Notes: a model not told the origin generated them from the letters alone. A DNA stretch of 64,000 bases from Strongylocentrotus droebachiensis (GCA_035222895.1 JAVYIG010007859.1:1-64000); one strand, 5' to 3'; shown: positions 35,217 to 47,049, counted from the first letter of the stretch. Numbers and translations: made by a program.

Positions 35217-35852
35217 AGTGTTACACAGTGTACATACTCGTTATTTGTTTCGGGTTAAATCTATCCGCTCTTCTCTTTCATTATGTATTTCCTTGTTTCT
35301 CCTTCAATCTATCCTTTTCTCTTTTGTCATTTATTTCTTTTTTTCTTCAATCTATCCTTTTTCTTCTTCGTTATTTCTTTGTTTTTCCTTCAATCTATCC
35401 CCCAGTTCTCCTTCGTATGTATTTATTTTGTCCTTCATTCTAACCTCTTCTCTTTTATTTTATGTATTTCTTTGTTTCTCCTTCAATCTATCCTTTTCTC
35501 CTTCGTCATCTATCTTTAATTGTTTTAAACTGATAGATTCCCTTTCCTTCTTTATGTATGTCCCTGTTTTTCCTTAGTTTAGATCTATGATCCTCTTACC
35601 TCTTCAATTATGTATTTCTATGTTCTTCCTTTGACTTATCCTCTCCTCTTTCCTTATGTATTTCATTGTTTTTCCTTCTCCATACCGTCTCCACTATCTT
35701 TGTTTTCCCCTTAGCTATTATATCGTCCTTCCCTGGGTGTACGTGCTTGCACATAGTGCGCTGACGACTTAGACTCTTTCACCAGAGCACTTCTTGGAAT
35801 TTTTTCGCGAAAATGGCTTAACAGTTGTGTAAAAAATATGCGCCGCCGGGCG

Positions 35853-36526
35853 TCTTAATTTAATGATCACGTCATCATCGGCTGGAAGCAAGTAAGTAGG
35901 AATAGGTGGCGTTGGTGTGGTGGAGATCAAAATTAAATAGGCCAGATTCTGGACTTTGATGCTTGAAGTTGCAACTTGTTGAAACGTACTGAGCTTTCCC
36001 TAAAAAATGGCGCTCATTTTCCGATTGTGACGTCATTTCAAGCTATGTTTACATTTCTATTCACGCCGGGCTTTGCGTACAAAAAGAGATGGACGTTAAG
36101 CAACGAGGGGAAAGATACAGTGATAGACCTTGACAAAAACTTAGCAACACCCAACAAATCTTGAATACAGAATGTTTCAAGCAAACGTGGCTGCCGTGAT
36201 GCTGGGAACATAGTTTAGACGTAGCTTTGAGGGCGATTGTTATCGCGCCTGTTCACAGCGAAACGCACCTGTTTTTAAATTGCTTGGATTAGCAAGTGTG
36301 CGCTTGTAAAAACGACGCTTGGCTGGAATGCTCCCCCAGGGAGTATGTGTGCGCAAAGCCTGAATCCGATGACCGGGGTAATAATTGTGAAGCGCTTCGA
36401 GAAGGCCTTCGGTCCTGAAAAGCGCTACTATAATAATATAAGAACTAGCTATTATCATAATTATTATTGACAATTTAAGTGTATAATTTCAAATATTTCA
36501 TGTCATTTTATGTCTTTATATCCACT
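35853..36526. other. Interior DNA of the giant element with a GCGCTT repeat tail
   Basis: Bases about 36290-36450 on the minus strand resemble an old retroelement tail: AGCGCTTTTCAGGACCG, CGCTTCACAATTATTACCCC. The rest is not recognised. The first bases continue directly from the region left of X1 once X1 and X2 are removed. Confidence 0.4.
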
Positions 36527-36547
36527 ATCAATTTGCAACTCCTCAAT

Positions 36548-36865
36548 AAGCCAGTTCACGGTTGCAGTCTGAGCATGAGCAGATAAAGGTCATTGCAGAA
36601 CAAATTGTGAAATACACGGAGACGAAATACTGGATACGTGATCATGAAAGTTATGTAATCATTATTCATTCATGCACATGCAGTGCATTCCATGATACAC
36701 AGGTGGAAGTATTCTTTGAAAAGGGGAAACAAAGGCTATTTATAAAGCACCTCCATCGATGTAGGAGTGATTATTTAAAAATGTACAAAGTGGGACCTCT
36801 TCATGTTTTGAAGATCTGTGGATTTTCGGGGTCATTGCAGTAATGTGCTAACCGTGAACTGGTCT
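36548..36865. mobile_element. 318-bp inverted-repeat element in the first array unit
   Basis: The ends carry CCAGTTCACGGTT and its inverse AACCGTGAACTGG. Removing 36548-36865 plus one AT restores the exact sequence seen at the other unit junctions (CTCCTCAATTAATCAGC), which fixes the borders and a 2-bp AT duplication. A 93-codon open frame spans it but resembles nothing known to me. A 2-bp AT/TA duplication suggests a Tc1/mariner-type element; this is tentative. Confidence 0.85.
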
Positions 36866-37741
36866 ATTAATCAGCACTGTCATTTTTCTCTTTTTTTTTC
36901 CAAGTTTAATATTTTTCGTTATATACTTTCAATTATTTCGCTCTATATCTAACACCATCACTTTAATACGGCGAATAACATGTGAACGCAACGTTGCCAT
37001 ATGATGGAAGGCACGTTTGAAAAGGAGAGGAAGAGAGAGAGAGAGAGAGAGAGAGGGGGGTGGGTGTCGAAGACCAAAGGGGAACCTTTGACCCATGTAT
37101 TGTTCGTGAAATGCATGCAATACTGTTTAATGCACCCATATAGGCCTGCAGGAATGGGGCATATATATAGTACCCTTTAATATACAAAGAGTTGCGACAC
37201 GAAGCGTCCGTTTTGTTGCGTTTTATTGGAAACAGATATGGCGTTTGAATTATAATTTGGACATGCATGAAGTAATCAGTTGATTGAGTGAAACAAGCCC
37301 GGATGCGTATGGCATGGGAAATTAAGGCATGCCATTAATGGCGTGCGACCTATGCCTTGGACGTGTCGGGCAGCATGCTAAGACATTTTCGACGTCATGC
37401 TTTACTCAATATATTTACAGAACATTCATCAAACATTGAACATTAGACAAATCTAACATTATTAAAAAAGAATCACCCCCTCCCTCCACACACATAGCCT
37501 ATGCCATGCCGATACTTTGGGTAATTCAAGTTAGGCAGCCTTAATCCGCGCCAGAACAATAGAATCTGGCAAGCCGGACAAAAGCGATCAAATTAGCGTT
37601 GAGTCACCGAGCGCGCGACTACGTATAGTAAAAAGCTACCAGTATATGACAACAGATGCTTATAGTTGTTGAGCTCGCCGTTGACCTGTTGTTTATTATT
37701 TATATTTATATACAGTCCCCAAATAACCGATAAAGGTGTAC

Positions 37742-37767
37742 GTTAGGATTTGATCGTGAATCCTAAC
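37742..37767. other. Perfect 9-bp-stem hairpin in each unit
   Basis: GTTAGGATT pairs with AATCCTAAC across TGATCGTG. It is kept in units 1-3 and broken by a short insertion in the left arm of unit 4. Confidence 0.75.
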
Positions 37768-38404
37768 TTTTCTTTTTCTTTTTGTATATGTCTGTTTAAC
37801 TTATTTTGTTCTATTTGTTTCCATGACGCACCGCCCCACGAAAAAGCAATAACAACAACATAATCAGGAGTAAACAGGTACTAAATACAAAAGAAAAAGA
37901 AAATGAGAATGATAATGACGAGAATGAATGTACGCATATTTGAGAACATTACAGTTAACTTTAAAAACATTACGGTAAAACAAAAAGAATAAAAAAGTGC
38001 GATGCGATGCTGGTGTATCGCATTGTGCATTGTCTGCCTTCAGAGGGTTAACAGAACATACATGTATATGCTTTAGTTTTTATCTACGTTCTGTGATTTT
38101 ATGATTCTTCACTACCAACATTCTGAAGATTACAAACTTAGTCGTAATGAAAGTCATATCTTAAAATGGGGGATTTGGAAAAAGAGCGACGTTTAATAGA
38201 GCAGATACAATAATAACACATTCTGGCTTTGCAATGCATATTGTCTTCTAGGACTATATACAAAGTTTTTTTGTGTAGTTGCATATAGGCTACATCTTTC
38301 TATGTACGGTATTTGTTACTTTATAACCAAGGCTTGGCTAATTCCAAAACCTTGTAGTACACACCAATACGTATATGTTACATGATCAACCTAAACTATA
38401 CATT

Positions 38405-39120
38405 TTGCGCCCCCTAAGTTTCAGAACAATTTGCGGCACCTCAATAAAATATAAATTTCTGCACCCTAAGTTTCAGATCAAATTTGCGCCCCCTTATTTT
38501 CAGTTCAATTTTTGCGCCACCTCAATAACATATTAACGTCCTACCCCCCCCCCCCCTCCTCCCACCCCCTAAGTTTCAGATCAATGCGGCGCGGGCCCTT
38601 TAATTAAATATAAATTTTGCGCCCCTAAGTTTCAGAACAAGTTGCGGCACCTCAATAAAATATAAATTTCTGCACCCTAAGTTTCAGATCAAATTTGCGC
38701 CCCCTTAGTTTCAGACCAATTTTGCGCCCCCTTAAAATATAAACGTCCTACCCCCTTAGTTTCAGATCAATTTGGCGCCGCCTCAATAAAATATAAATTC
38801 CTGCCCCAAAGGTTTCAGACTCAATTTTGCACCCCCTCAATGAAAGATCCATTTTGCGCCCACCTTAGTTTCAGATCAATTGTGCGCCCCCTCTTTAGTC
38901 TAAGATAGATGTTGCGCCCCCGAAGGTTAAGATAAATTTTGCGCTACCTCAATCGAATATAGAAATGCCGCCCCCCTTAGTTCCAGATCAATTTTGCGAC
39001 CCCCCCCCCCCGAAGTTTCAGATCAATTTTTCGCCATCTCAGTAAAAGACAAATTTTGCGCCCCCGGTCAATAATGTATATATTTTCCGCCACCTAAGTT
39101 TCAGATCAATTTGCAACTCC
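38405..39120. repeat. Minisatellite inside unit 1 (repeated in units 2 and 3)
   Basis: About 700 bases of degenerate units of about 30 and 60 bases, with TTTTGCGCCCCCTTAG, TTTCAGATCAA and CCTCAATAAAATATAAA words. Equivalent tracts are at about 40665-41380 and 42920-43640. The array is therefore a repeat of repeats. Confidence 0.88.
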
Positions 39121-39128
39121 TCAATTAA

Positions 39129-39288
39129 TCAGCACTGTCATTTTTCTCTTTTTTTTCCAAGTTTAATATTTTTCGTTATATACTTTCAATTATTTCGCTC
39201 TATATCTAACACCATCACTTTAATACGGCGAATAACATGTGAACGCAACGTTGCCATATGATGGAAGGCACGTTTGAAAGGGAGAGGA

Positions 39289-39324
<36 letters not shown>

Positions 39325-41388
39325 GTGTCGAAGACCAAAGGGGAACCTTTGACCCATGTATTGTTCGTGAAATGCATGCAATACTGTTTAATGCACCCAT
39401 ATAGGCCTGCAGGAATGGGGCATATATATAGTACCCTTTAATATACAAAGAGTTGCGACACGAAGCGTCCGTTTTGTTGCGTTTTATTGGAAACAGATAT
39501 GGCGTTTGAATTATAATTTGGACATGCATGAAGTAATCAGTTGATTGAGTGAAACAAGCCCGGATGCGTATGGCATGGGAAATTAAGGCATGCCATTAAT
39601 GGCGTGCGACCTATGCCTTGGACGTGTCGGGCAGCATGCTAAGACATTTTCGACGTCATGCTTTACTCAATATATTTACAGAACATTCATCAAACATTGA
39701 ACATTAGACAAATCTAACATTATTAAAAAAGAATCACCCCCTCCCTCCACACACATAGCCTATGCCATGCCGATACTTTGGGTAATTCAAGTTAGGCAGC
39801 CTTAATCCGCGCCAGAACAATAGAATCTGGCAAGCCGGACAAAAGCGATCAAATTAGCGTTGAGTCACCGAGCGCGCGACTACGTATAGTAAAAAGCTAC
39901 CAGTATATGACAACAGATGCTTATAGTTGTTGAGCTCGCCGTTGACCTGTTGTTTATTATTTATATTTATATACAGTCCCCAAATAACCGATAAAGGTGT
40001 ACGTTAGGATTTGATCGTGAATCCTAACTTTTCTTTTTCTTTTTGTATATGTCTGTTTAACTTATTTTGTTCTATTTGTTTCCATGACGCACCGCCCCAC
40101 GAAAAAGCAATAACAACAACATAATCAGGAGTAAACAGGTACTAAATACAAAAGAAAAAGAAAATGAGAATGATAATGACGAGAATGAATGTACGCATAT
40201 TTGAGAACATTACAGTTAACTTTAAAAACATTACGGTAAAACAAAAAGAATAAAAAAGTGCGATGCGATGCTGGTGTATCGCATTGTGCATTGTCTGCCT
40301 TCAGAGGGTTAACAGAACATACATGTATATGCTTTAGTTTTTTATCTACGTTCTGTGATTTTATGATTCTTCACTACCAACATTCTGAAGATTACAAACT
40401 TAGTCGTAATGAAAGTCATATCTTAAAATGGGGGATTTGGAAAAAGAGCGACGTTTAATAGAGCAGATACAATAATAACACATTCTGGCTTTGCAATGCA
40501 TATTGTCTTCTAGGACTATACAAAGTTTTTTTGTGTAGTTGCATATAGGCTACATCTTTCTATGTACGGTATTTGTTACTTTATAACCAAGGCTTGGCTA
40601 ATTCCAAAACCTTGTAGTACACACCAATACGTATATGTTACATGATCAACCTAAACTATACATTTTGCGCCCCCTAAGTTTCAGAACAATTTGCGGCACC
40701 TCAATAAAATATAAATTTCTGCACCCTAAGTTTCAGATCAAATTTGCGCCCCCTTATTTTCAGTTCAATTTTTGCGCCACCTCAATAACATATTAACGTC
40801 CTACCCCCCCCCCCCCCCTCCCACCCCCCAAGTTTCAGATCAATGCGGCGCGGGCCCTTTAATTAAATATAAATTTTGCGCCCCTAAGTTTCAGAACAAG
40901 TTGCGGCACCTCAATAAAATATAAATTTCTGCACCCTAAGTTTCAGATCAAATTTGCGCCCCCTTAGTTTTAGACCAATTTTGCGCCCCCTTAAAATATA
41001 AACGTCCTACCCCCTTAGTTTCAGATCAATTTGGCGCCGCCTCAATAAAATATAAATTCCTGCCCCAAAGGTTTCAGACTCAATTTTGCACCCCCTCAAT
41101 GAAAGATCCATTTTGCGCCCACCTTAGTTTCAGATCAATTGTGCGCCCCCTCTTTAGTCTAAGATAGATGTTGCGCCCCCGAAGGTTAAGATAAATTTTG
41201 CGCTACCTCAATCGAATATAGAAATGCCGCCCCCCTTAGTTTCAGATCAATTTTGCGACCCCCCCCCCCCCGAAGTTTCAGATCAATTTTTCGCCATCTC
41301 AGTAAAAGACAAATTTTGCGCCCCCGGTCAATAATGTATATATTTTCCGCCACCTAAGTTTCAGATCAATTTGCAACTCCTCAATTAA
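39129..41388. repeat. Array unit 2
   Basis: 2260 bases, nearly identical to unit 1. It has one extra T near 40340 and a TTAGTTTTAGACC variant near 40970. Confidence 0.93.
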
Positions 41389-41549
41389 TCAGCACTGTCA
41401 TTTTTCTCTTTTTTTTTCCAAGTTTAATATTTTTCGTTATATACTTTCAATTATTTCGCTCTATATCTAACACCATCACTTTAATACGGCGAATAACATG
41501 TGAACGCAACGTTGCCATATGATGGAAGGCACGTTTGAAAGGGAGAGGA

Positions 41550-41581
<32 letters not shown>

Positions 41582-43647
41582 GGTGTCGAAGACCAAAGGG
41601 GAACCTTTGACCCATGTATTGTTCGTGAAATGCATGCAATACTGTTTAATGCACCCATATAGGCCTGCAGGAATGGGGCATATATATAGTACCCTTTAAT
41701 ATACAAAGAGTTGCGACACGAAGCGTCCGTTTTGTTGCGTTTTATTGGAAACAGATATGGCGTTTGAATTATAATTTGGACATGCATGAAGTAATCAGTT
41801 GATTGAGTGAAACAAGCCCGGATGCGTATGGCATGGGAAATTAAGGCATGCCATTAATGGCGTGCGACCTATGCCTTGGACGTGTCGGGCAGCATGCTAA
41901 GACATTTTCGACGTCATGCTTTACTCAATATATTTACAGAACATTCATCAAACATTGAACATTAGACAAATCTAACATTATTAAAAAAGAATCACCCCCT
42001 CCCTCCACACACGTAGCCTATGCCATGCCGATACTTTGGGTAATTCAAGTTAGGCAGCCTTAATCCGCGCCAGAACAATAGAATCTGGCAAGCCGGACAA
42101 AAGCGATCAAATTAGCGTTGAGTCACCGAGCGCGCGACTACGTATAGTAAAAAGCTACCAGTATATGACAACAGATGCTTATAGTTGTTGAGCTCGCCGT
42201 TGACCTGTTGTTTATTATTTATATTTATATACAGTCCCCAAATAACCGATAAAGATGTACGTTAGGATTTGATCGTGAATCCTAACTTTTCTTTTTCTTT
42301 TTGTATATGTCTGTTTAACTTATTTTGTTCTATTTGTTTCCATGACGCACCGCCCCACGAAAAAGCAATAACAACAACATAATCAGGAGTAAACAGGTAC
42401 TAAATACAAAAGAAAAAGAAAATGAGAATGATAATGACGAGAATGAATGTACGCATATTTGAGAACATTACAGTTAACTTTAAAAACATTACGGTAAAAC
42501 AAAAAGAATAAAAAAGTGCGATGCGATGCTGGTGTATCGCATTGTGCATTGTCTGCCTTCAGAGGGTTAACAGAACATACATGTATATGCTTTAGTTTTT
42601 ATCTACGTTCTGTGATTTTATGATTCTTCACTACCAACATTCTGAAGATTACAAACTTAGTCGTAATGAAAGTCATATCTTAAAATGGGGGATTTGGAAA
42701 AAGAGCGACGTTTAATAGAGCAGATACAATAATAACACATTCTGGCTTTGCAATGCATATTGTCTTCTAGGACTATACAAAGTTTTTTTGTGTAGTTGCA
42801 TATAGGCTACATCTTTCTATGTACGGTATTTGTTACTTTATAACCAAGGCTTGGCTAATTCCAAAACCTTGTAGTACACACCAATACGTATATGTTACAT
42901 GATCAACCTAAACTATACATTTTGCGCCCCCTAAGTTTCAGAACAATTTGCGGCACCTCAATAAAATATAAATTTCTGCACCCTAAGTTTCAGATCAAAT
43001 TGCGCCCCCTTATTTTCAGTTCAATTTTTGCGCCACCTCAATAACATATTAACGTCCTACCCCCCCCCCCCCCCTCCCACCCCCCAAGTTTCAGATCAAT
43101 GCGGCGCGGGCCCTTTAATTAAATATAAATTTTGCGCCCCTAAGTTTCAGAACAAGTTGCGGCACCTCAATAAAATATAAATTTCTGCACCCTAAGTTTC
43201 AGATCAAATTTGCGCCCCCTTAGTTTCAGACCAATTTTGCGCCCCCTTAAAATATAAACGTCCTACCCCCTTAGTTTCAGATCAATTTGGCGCCGCCTCA
43301 ATAAAATATAAATTCCTGCCCCAAAGGTTTCAGACTCAATTTTGCACCCCCTCAATGAAAGATCCATTTTGCGCCCACCTTAGTTTCAGATCAATTGTGC
43401 GTCCCCTCTTTAGTCTAAGATAGATGTTGCGCCCCCGAAGGTTAAGATAAATTTTGCGCTACCTCAATCGAATATAGAAATGCCCCCCCTATTAGTTTCA
43501 GATCAATTTTGCGACCCCCCCCCCCCCCCCGAAGTTTCAGATCAATTTTTCGCCATCTCAGTAAAAGACAAATTTTGCGCCCCCGGTCAATAATGTATAT
43601 ATTTTCCGCCACCTAAGTTTCAGATCAATTTGCAACTCCTCAATTAA
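41389..43647. repeat. Array unit 3
   Basis: 2259 bases. Private differences include ACACGTAGCC near 42010, AAAGATGTACG near 42250 and several changes in the minisatellite after 43000. Confidence 0.93.
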
Positions 43648-43808
43648 TCAGCACTGTCATTTTTCTCTTTTTTTTTCCAAGTTTAATATTTTTCGTTATA
43701 TACTTTCAATTATTTCGCTCTATATCTAACACCATCACTTTAATACGGCGAATAACATGTGAACGCAACGTTGCCATATGATGGAAGGCACGTTTGAAAG
43801 GGAGAGGA

Positions 43809-43844
<36 letters not shown>

Positions 43845-44660
43845 GTGTCGAAGACCAAAGGGGAACCTTTGACCCATGTATTGTTCGTGAAATGCATGCA
43901 ATACTGTTTAATGCACCCATATAGGCCTGCAGGGATGGGGCATATATATAGAACCCTTTAATATACAAAGAGTTGCGACACGAAGCGTCCGTTTTGTTGC
44001 GTTTTGTTGGAAACAGATATGGCGTTTGAATTATAATTTGGACATGCATGAAGTAATCAGTTGATTGAGTGAAACAAGCCCGGATGCGTATGGCATGGAA
44101 AATTAAGGCATGCCATTAATGGCGTGCGACCTATGCCTTGGACGTGTCGGGCAGCATGCTAAGACATTTTCGACGTCATGCTTTACTCAATATATTTACA
44201 GAACATTCATCAAACATTGAACATTAGACAAATCTAACATTATTATAAAAGAATCACCCCCACCCTCCACACACATAGCCTATGCCATGCCGATAATTTG
44301 GGTAATTCAAGTTAGGCAGCCTTAATCCGTGCCAGAACAATAGAATCTGGCAAGCCGGACAAAAGCGATCAAACTAGTGTTGAGTCACCGAGCGCGCGAC
44401 TTCGTATAGTAAAAAGCTACTTGTATATGACAACATATGCTTATAGTTGTTGAGCTCGCCGTTGACTTGTTGTTTATTATTTATATTTATATACAGTCCC
44501 CAAATAACCGATAAAGGTGTATGTTAGATAGAGTATTTGATCGTGAATCCTAACTTTTCATTTTCTTTGCATACAGTATATATTCAGACAAATGTCTGTT
44601 TAACTTATTTTTTTCTATTTGTTTCCATGACGCACCGCCACACGAACAAGTAACAACAAC
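43648..44660. repeat. Array unit 4, partial and increasingly diverged
   Basis: Nearly identical to the other units over its first few hundred bases. It then gathers substitutions from about 43930 and small insertions from about 44520, and loses similarity near 44660, before the minisatellite. This is the pattern expected at the edge of an array. Confidence 0.88.
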
Positions 44661-45037
44661 AGCATAAGGCAATTAACAGCCAGTCAGTCACCCAATAGTG
44701 TCTGACAGTGAAGTCAAGCAAGTAAACCGGTTTCATTGCATAATTTGAATATTAGGACATTGCTCAAGTTTAAATTTCACAGATAGGACATACATAACAT
44801 ATTCATAATTCCTGCAAAGTTCTACAGAATTTGATGTAGGCTGCAAAAGGGACATAGTATGTTTAAAATGGATCTATTTCTGATTTTATAATTAAAAAAT
44901 CCCCTCAGCCATCTTGGCTGCAGGGAAAATGTACCAAGCGGCCATTTTGAAAAAGAAAAAAAAAAGAAGAAAAAAGGCCTCCTCCTTCCTATTTTTTGAA
45001 AAGGCAGGACGCTAAACACTTTTATTTTATTTGGCCT
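44661..45037. other. Unique DNA right of the array
   Basis: No gene or element recognised. Confidence 0.4.
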
Positions 45038-45121
45038 AATGTATGTCGCCGTCATGTTTTCAAGTTCTGATGAGTTGCGTTTTAAAGTTCAGTCTAGAAA
45101 TCAGGGGCACTTTAAACAGTA

Positions 45122-45158
45122 TATTGCATGGATTTCACGAACAATACATGGGTCAAAG
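45122..45158 (-). repeat. Inverted fragment of the array unit
   Basis: ATTTCACGAACAATACATGG and neighbouring TTGCATG / GTCAAAG match, in reverse, the unit segment at about 37087-37125. Confidence 0.75.
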
Positions 45159-45483
45159 AAGAGGAAGAAGCAAAGAAAAGGGGGTAAGGAGATCGAGGGC
45201 CTTGCCTCTCAGGCTGTTGCCTCCTCAACCCTCCCCAACCCAACTCCAATCCAAACAAAATTAAGAGCGAAAGAAGGAAAGGGAACGAAAAAAGGAAAAG
45301 AGGAGATAAAGGAAAGGAGAAAAGAAGAAAAGAAAAGAAGCCAACAAGTTGTGGATCGGGGGAGGCAAAATTCAAACGTGGTTTATGGGAATGGCGCCCT
45401 AAATGTTCATTGTATTGTATTGTATTGTATTTCTAATTCCATAACCTAACGATGACTTACAAATGTTGCTAAATGATGGTCAT

Positions 45484-45775
45484 TTGACGGTAATTTAACG
45501 CCTAAAACCCCTAAAATTCTTGGGGGCTCCGTCCCCAGACCTCAAGTCAAAGAGTGTCCTGCCAGTGTCACAAAATAATATGGTATCAAAAAATACTCAC
45601 CTGACCGTAATAAAAACGCCTTAAACCCCTGAGCTTCCGGCGGCTCTGTCTTCTGGACCAAACCAAAGGCCCTAAAGCGGGCCCCCGAATGTTTATCTGA
45701 ACGTAATTAAACGCCTAAAATCCCTGAGCTCCCGGGGGCTCCGCCCCTGAACCCCATGCCAATACGTGACCTGCC
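45484..45775 (-). repeat. GC-rich minisatellite, inverted relative to 34260-34745
   Basis: Reverse-strand units of the hAT minisatellite: ACGCCTAAAA, CCCTGAGCT, CCCGGGGGCTCCGCCCCTG, AAAGGCCCTAAAGCGGGCC. About three units separated by variable spacers, each with a CCTGCCAGTGTCACA part. Confidence 0.8.
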
Positions 45776-45888
45776 AGTGTCACAATAAGGTCCCCCCAAA
45801 AAAAAAAAAAAAAAGAGAGGAGAAAAAGGAAGAGGACGGTAAAACTGTTTATACCTTCTACCCTTTTCTATTATCGACCTTTTTACTC

Positions 45889-46018
45889 AATATATCTACA
45901 GAAAATTCATTTAATAAAGAGCTATATGACAATATATGCTTCATTGTCTTGCTTGCTGTTGACATGTTTGTTTTTATTATCTATTCAGTCCCCAAATAAC
46001 TGATAGAAATGTACGTTA
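45889..46018 (+). repeat. Degenerate piece of the 2.26-kb unit outside the array
   Basis: Shares TTTACTCAATATAT-TACAGAA, TATATGACAA-A-ATGCTT, GTTGAC-TGTTG and CAGTCCCCAAATAAC-GATA with the unit (compare about 37400-37750), with internal deletions. It is an older relative of the unit. Confidence 0.75.
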
Positions 46019-46122
46019 GATTTATATTTTCTAAATTCTTCGAAAAACAACGGTACCCCTGATTTCTAGACTGAACTCTATCTTTCAAACGTAACTCATC
46101 AGAACATGACGGTGGCATATTA

Positions 46123-46744
46123 TAATATAATATAAATATTATCTGTCTCGCCTCGACTTGACAAAGATAATATTATCTCCCTCACCTCGACTTGACAAAG
46201 ATAACATTTTGGCAGGCATATTTAAAAACAGATCATTTTGGCGGGCATAGTTAAAATCACGACTTCACTTTCAACCAATCAGGTGGCAGGATTAGGAATG
46301 ATTCTTAAAGTAAGGTATATAATAGGATTTATATCATTGAAGCATAACAAAAATAAATACAAATATATGATTTGGGTATTATAAACAATAGGCGAGCCAA
46401 TAATTTAAAATAGCAAATCTTATGTTGTTACCAAAATTATTTTTTTTTTAATATGAAAATACAAGGCATCTAATCCGTTTACAGGCAGGATGCATCTACA
46501 TAAAGTGAGCCCACATATATCCACGGTACGACTGGTCTCTTTATTGAAAAAGGCATATCAGAAAAGAATGACCACATATTTGTCTCTAGTGACAAGTTGT
46601 TATTGTTGTTTTGGGGTTTATAAGGCTGTCCAATCTGAAAAGATTATTTTCGCAAGGCTATACTGTTTTTTCGAGTTATCTATCAGTGATCATAAGATGG
46701 CGCTGTTTCTTTTGCTCTGACAAATTAGATTCTGCTTTATGAAG
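46123..46744. other. Interior DNA of the giant element, short duplications
   Basis: Two short tandem duplications: CCTCGACTTGACAAAGATAA at 46151 and again about 34 bases later, and CATTTTGGC-GGCATA words near 46205 and 46235. No gene recognised. Confidence 0.45.
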
Positions 46745-47049
46745 ATATCGATTGGCAGGATGTGGCGGTGAGCCAGGCCGCGGGGTGGCTGTTTCAATTA
46801 GGCCCAGACGACCTCATTGGGAAGAGGCTCAGCTTCCATGCGAGAGGCTGGAGTTTGGCGGCATATCACTGTCCCCCTGCCGGCGGCAGCCAGGCTGAGC
46901 TCATGTTTTCTAGCTTTTTCCGAGGCTCAGTTTCCATTCGAAAGGCGGCAGCCGGCGCATGCTTTTGGATACCATTTCCTACCGCCAGCGGTAGCCGGCT
47001 CAGCTAATTGAAAAAATGCAGCCAAGACGCATAAGTGCAGTTAGCTGCC
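46745..47049. other. GC-rich right subterminal region
   Basis: Rich in GAGCCAGGCCG, GGCGGCAGCCAGGCTGAG, GGCGGCAGCCGG and GCCGCCGGCTGG words, matching the character of the left subterminal region in reverse. The two frames open here are coincidental to GC content. Confidence 0.5.

Larger units (their letters stand above)
33945..35843. mobile_element. Mutator-like element X2, interrupted by a hAT-like insertion
   Basis: Same family as X1, with the same ends and the same T-rich interior. Perfect direct repeats CGCCGGGCG flank it (33936-33944 and 35844-35852). It is 1899 bp because 1175 bp of hAT-like DNA plus one 8-bp duplication sit inside it; without these it would be about 716 bp. It lies only 29 bp from X1 in the same orientation, but the different 9-bp duplications show two separate insertions. 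Confidence 0.9.
36871..39128. repeat. Array unit 1
   Basis: Order of parts: a GA tract with G run (37025-37060), a GGCATGCCATTAATGGCGTGC palindrome near 37328 (a few bases longer than perfect), an AGGATT hairpin (37742-37767), and a minisatellite (38405-39120). Unit-specific marks include ACTATATACAAAG near 38255 and AAAAGGAG near 37020. Confidence 0.9.
36527..44660. repeat. 2.26-kb tandem array: three full units plus one partial
   Basis: The word TCAGCACTGT recurs at 36871, 39129, 41389 and 43648, giving periods of 2258, 2260 and 2259. Units differ by a handful of substitutions and by homopolymer or GA lengths. The left edge is marked by ATCAATTTGCAACTCCTCAA at 36527-36546; left of that, similarity ends. 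The fourth unit stops matching near 44660. No protein gene is visible in the unit; a 104-residue minus-strand frame differs between units past the GA tract and looks spurious. Confidence 0.95.
45038..46122. mobile_element. Segment bounded by about 70-bp inverted repeats
   Basis: The left arm (45038-45110) and right arm (46053-46122) are inverses sharing GCC-CCGTCATGTT, TTCTGATGAGTT, TTCAGTCTAGAAATCAGGGG. The inside holds a purine-rich stretch, a GC-rich minisatellite in reverse (45484-45775) and a degenerate piece of the array unit (45889-46018). It may be an older foldback element or part of the giant element's own architecture. No target duplication was found. Confidence 0.6.

Noticed and set aside
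36562-36843. 93-codon frame within the 318-bp element
   Set aside because: It is confined to a short inverted-repeat element, has no known similarity, and is too small to be a transposase.
36963-44049. 104-residue minus-strand frame repeated in each array unit
   Set aside because: It runs through the GA tract, changes frame between units with tract length, and has no recognisable domain.
46762-47011. Two overlapping GC-rich open frames
   Set aside because: They coincide with the subterminal repeat region and translate to repeat-derived sequence without domains.
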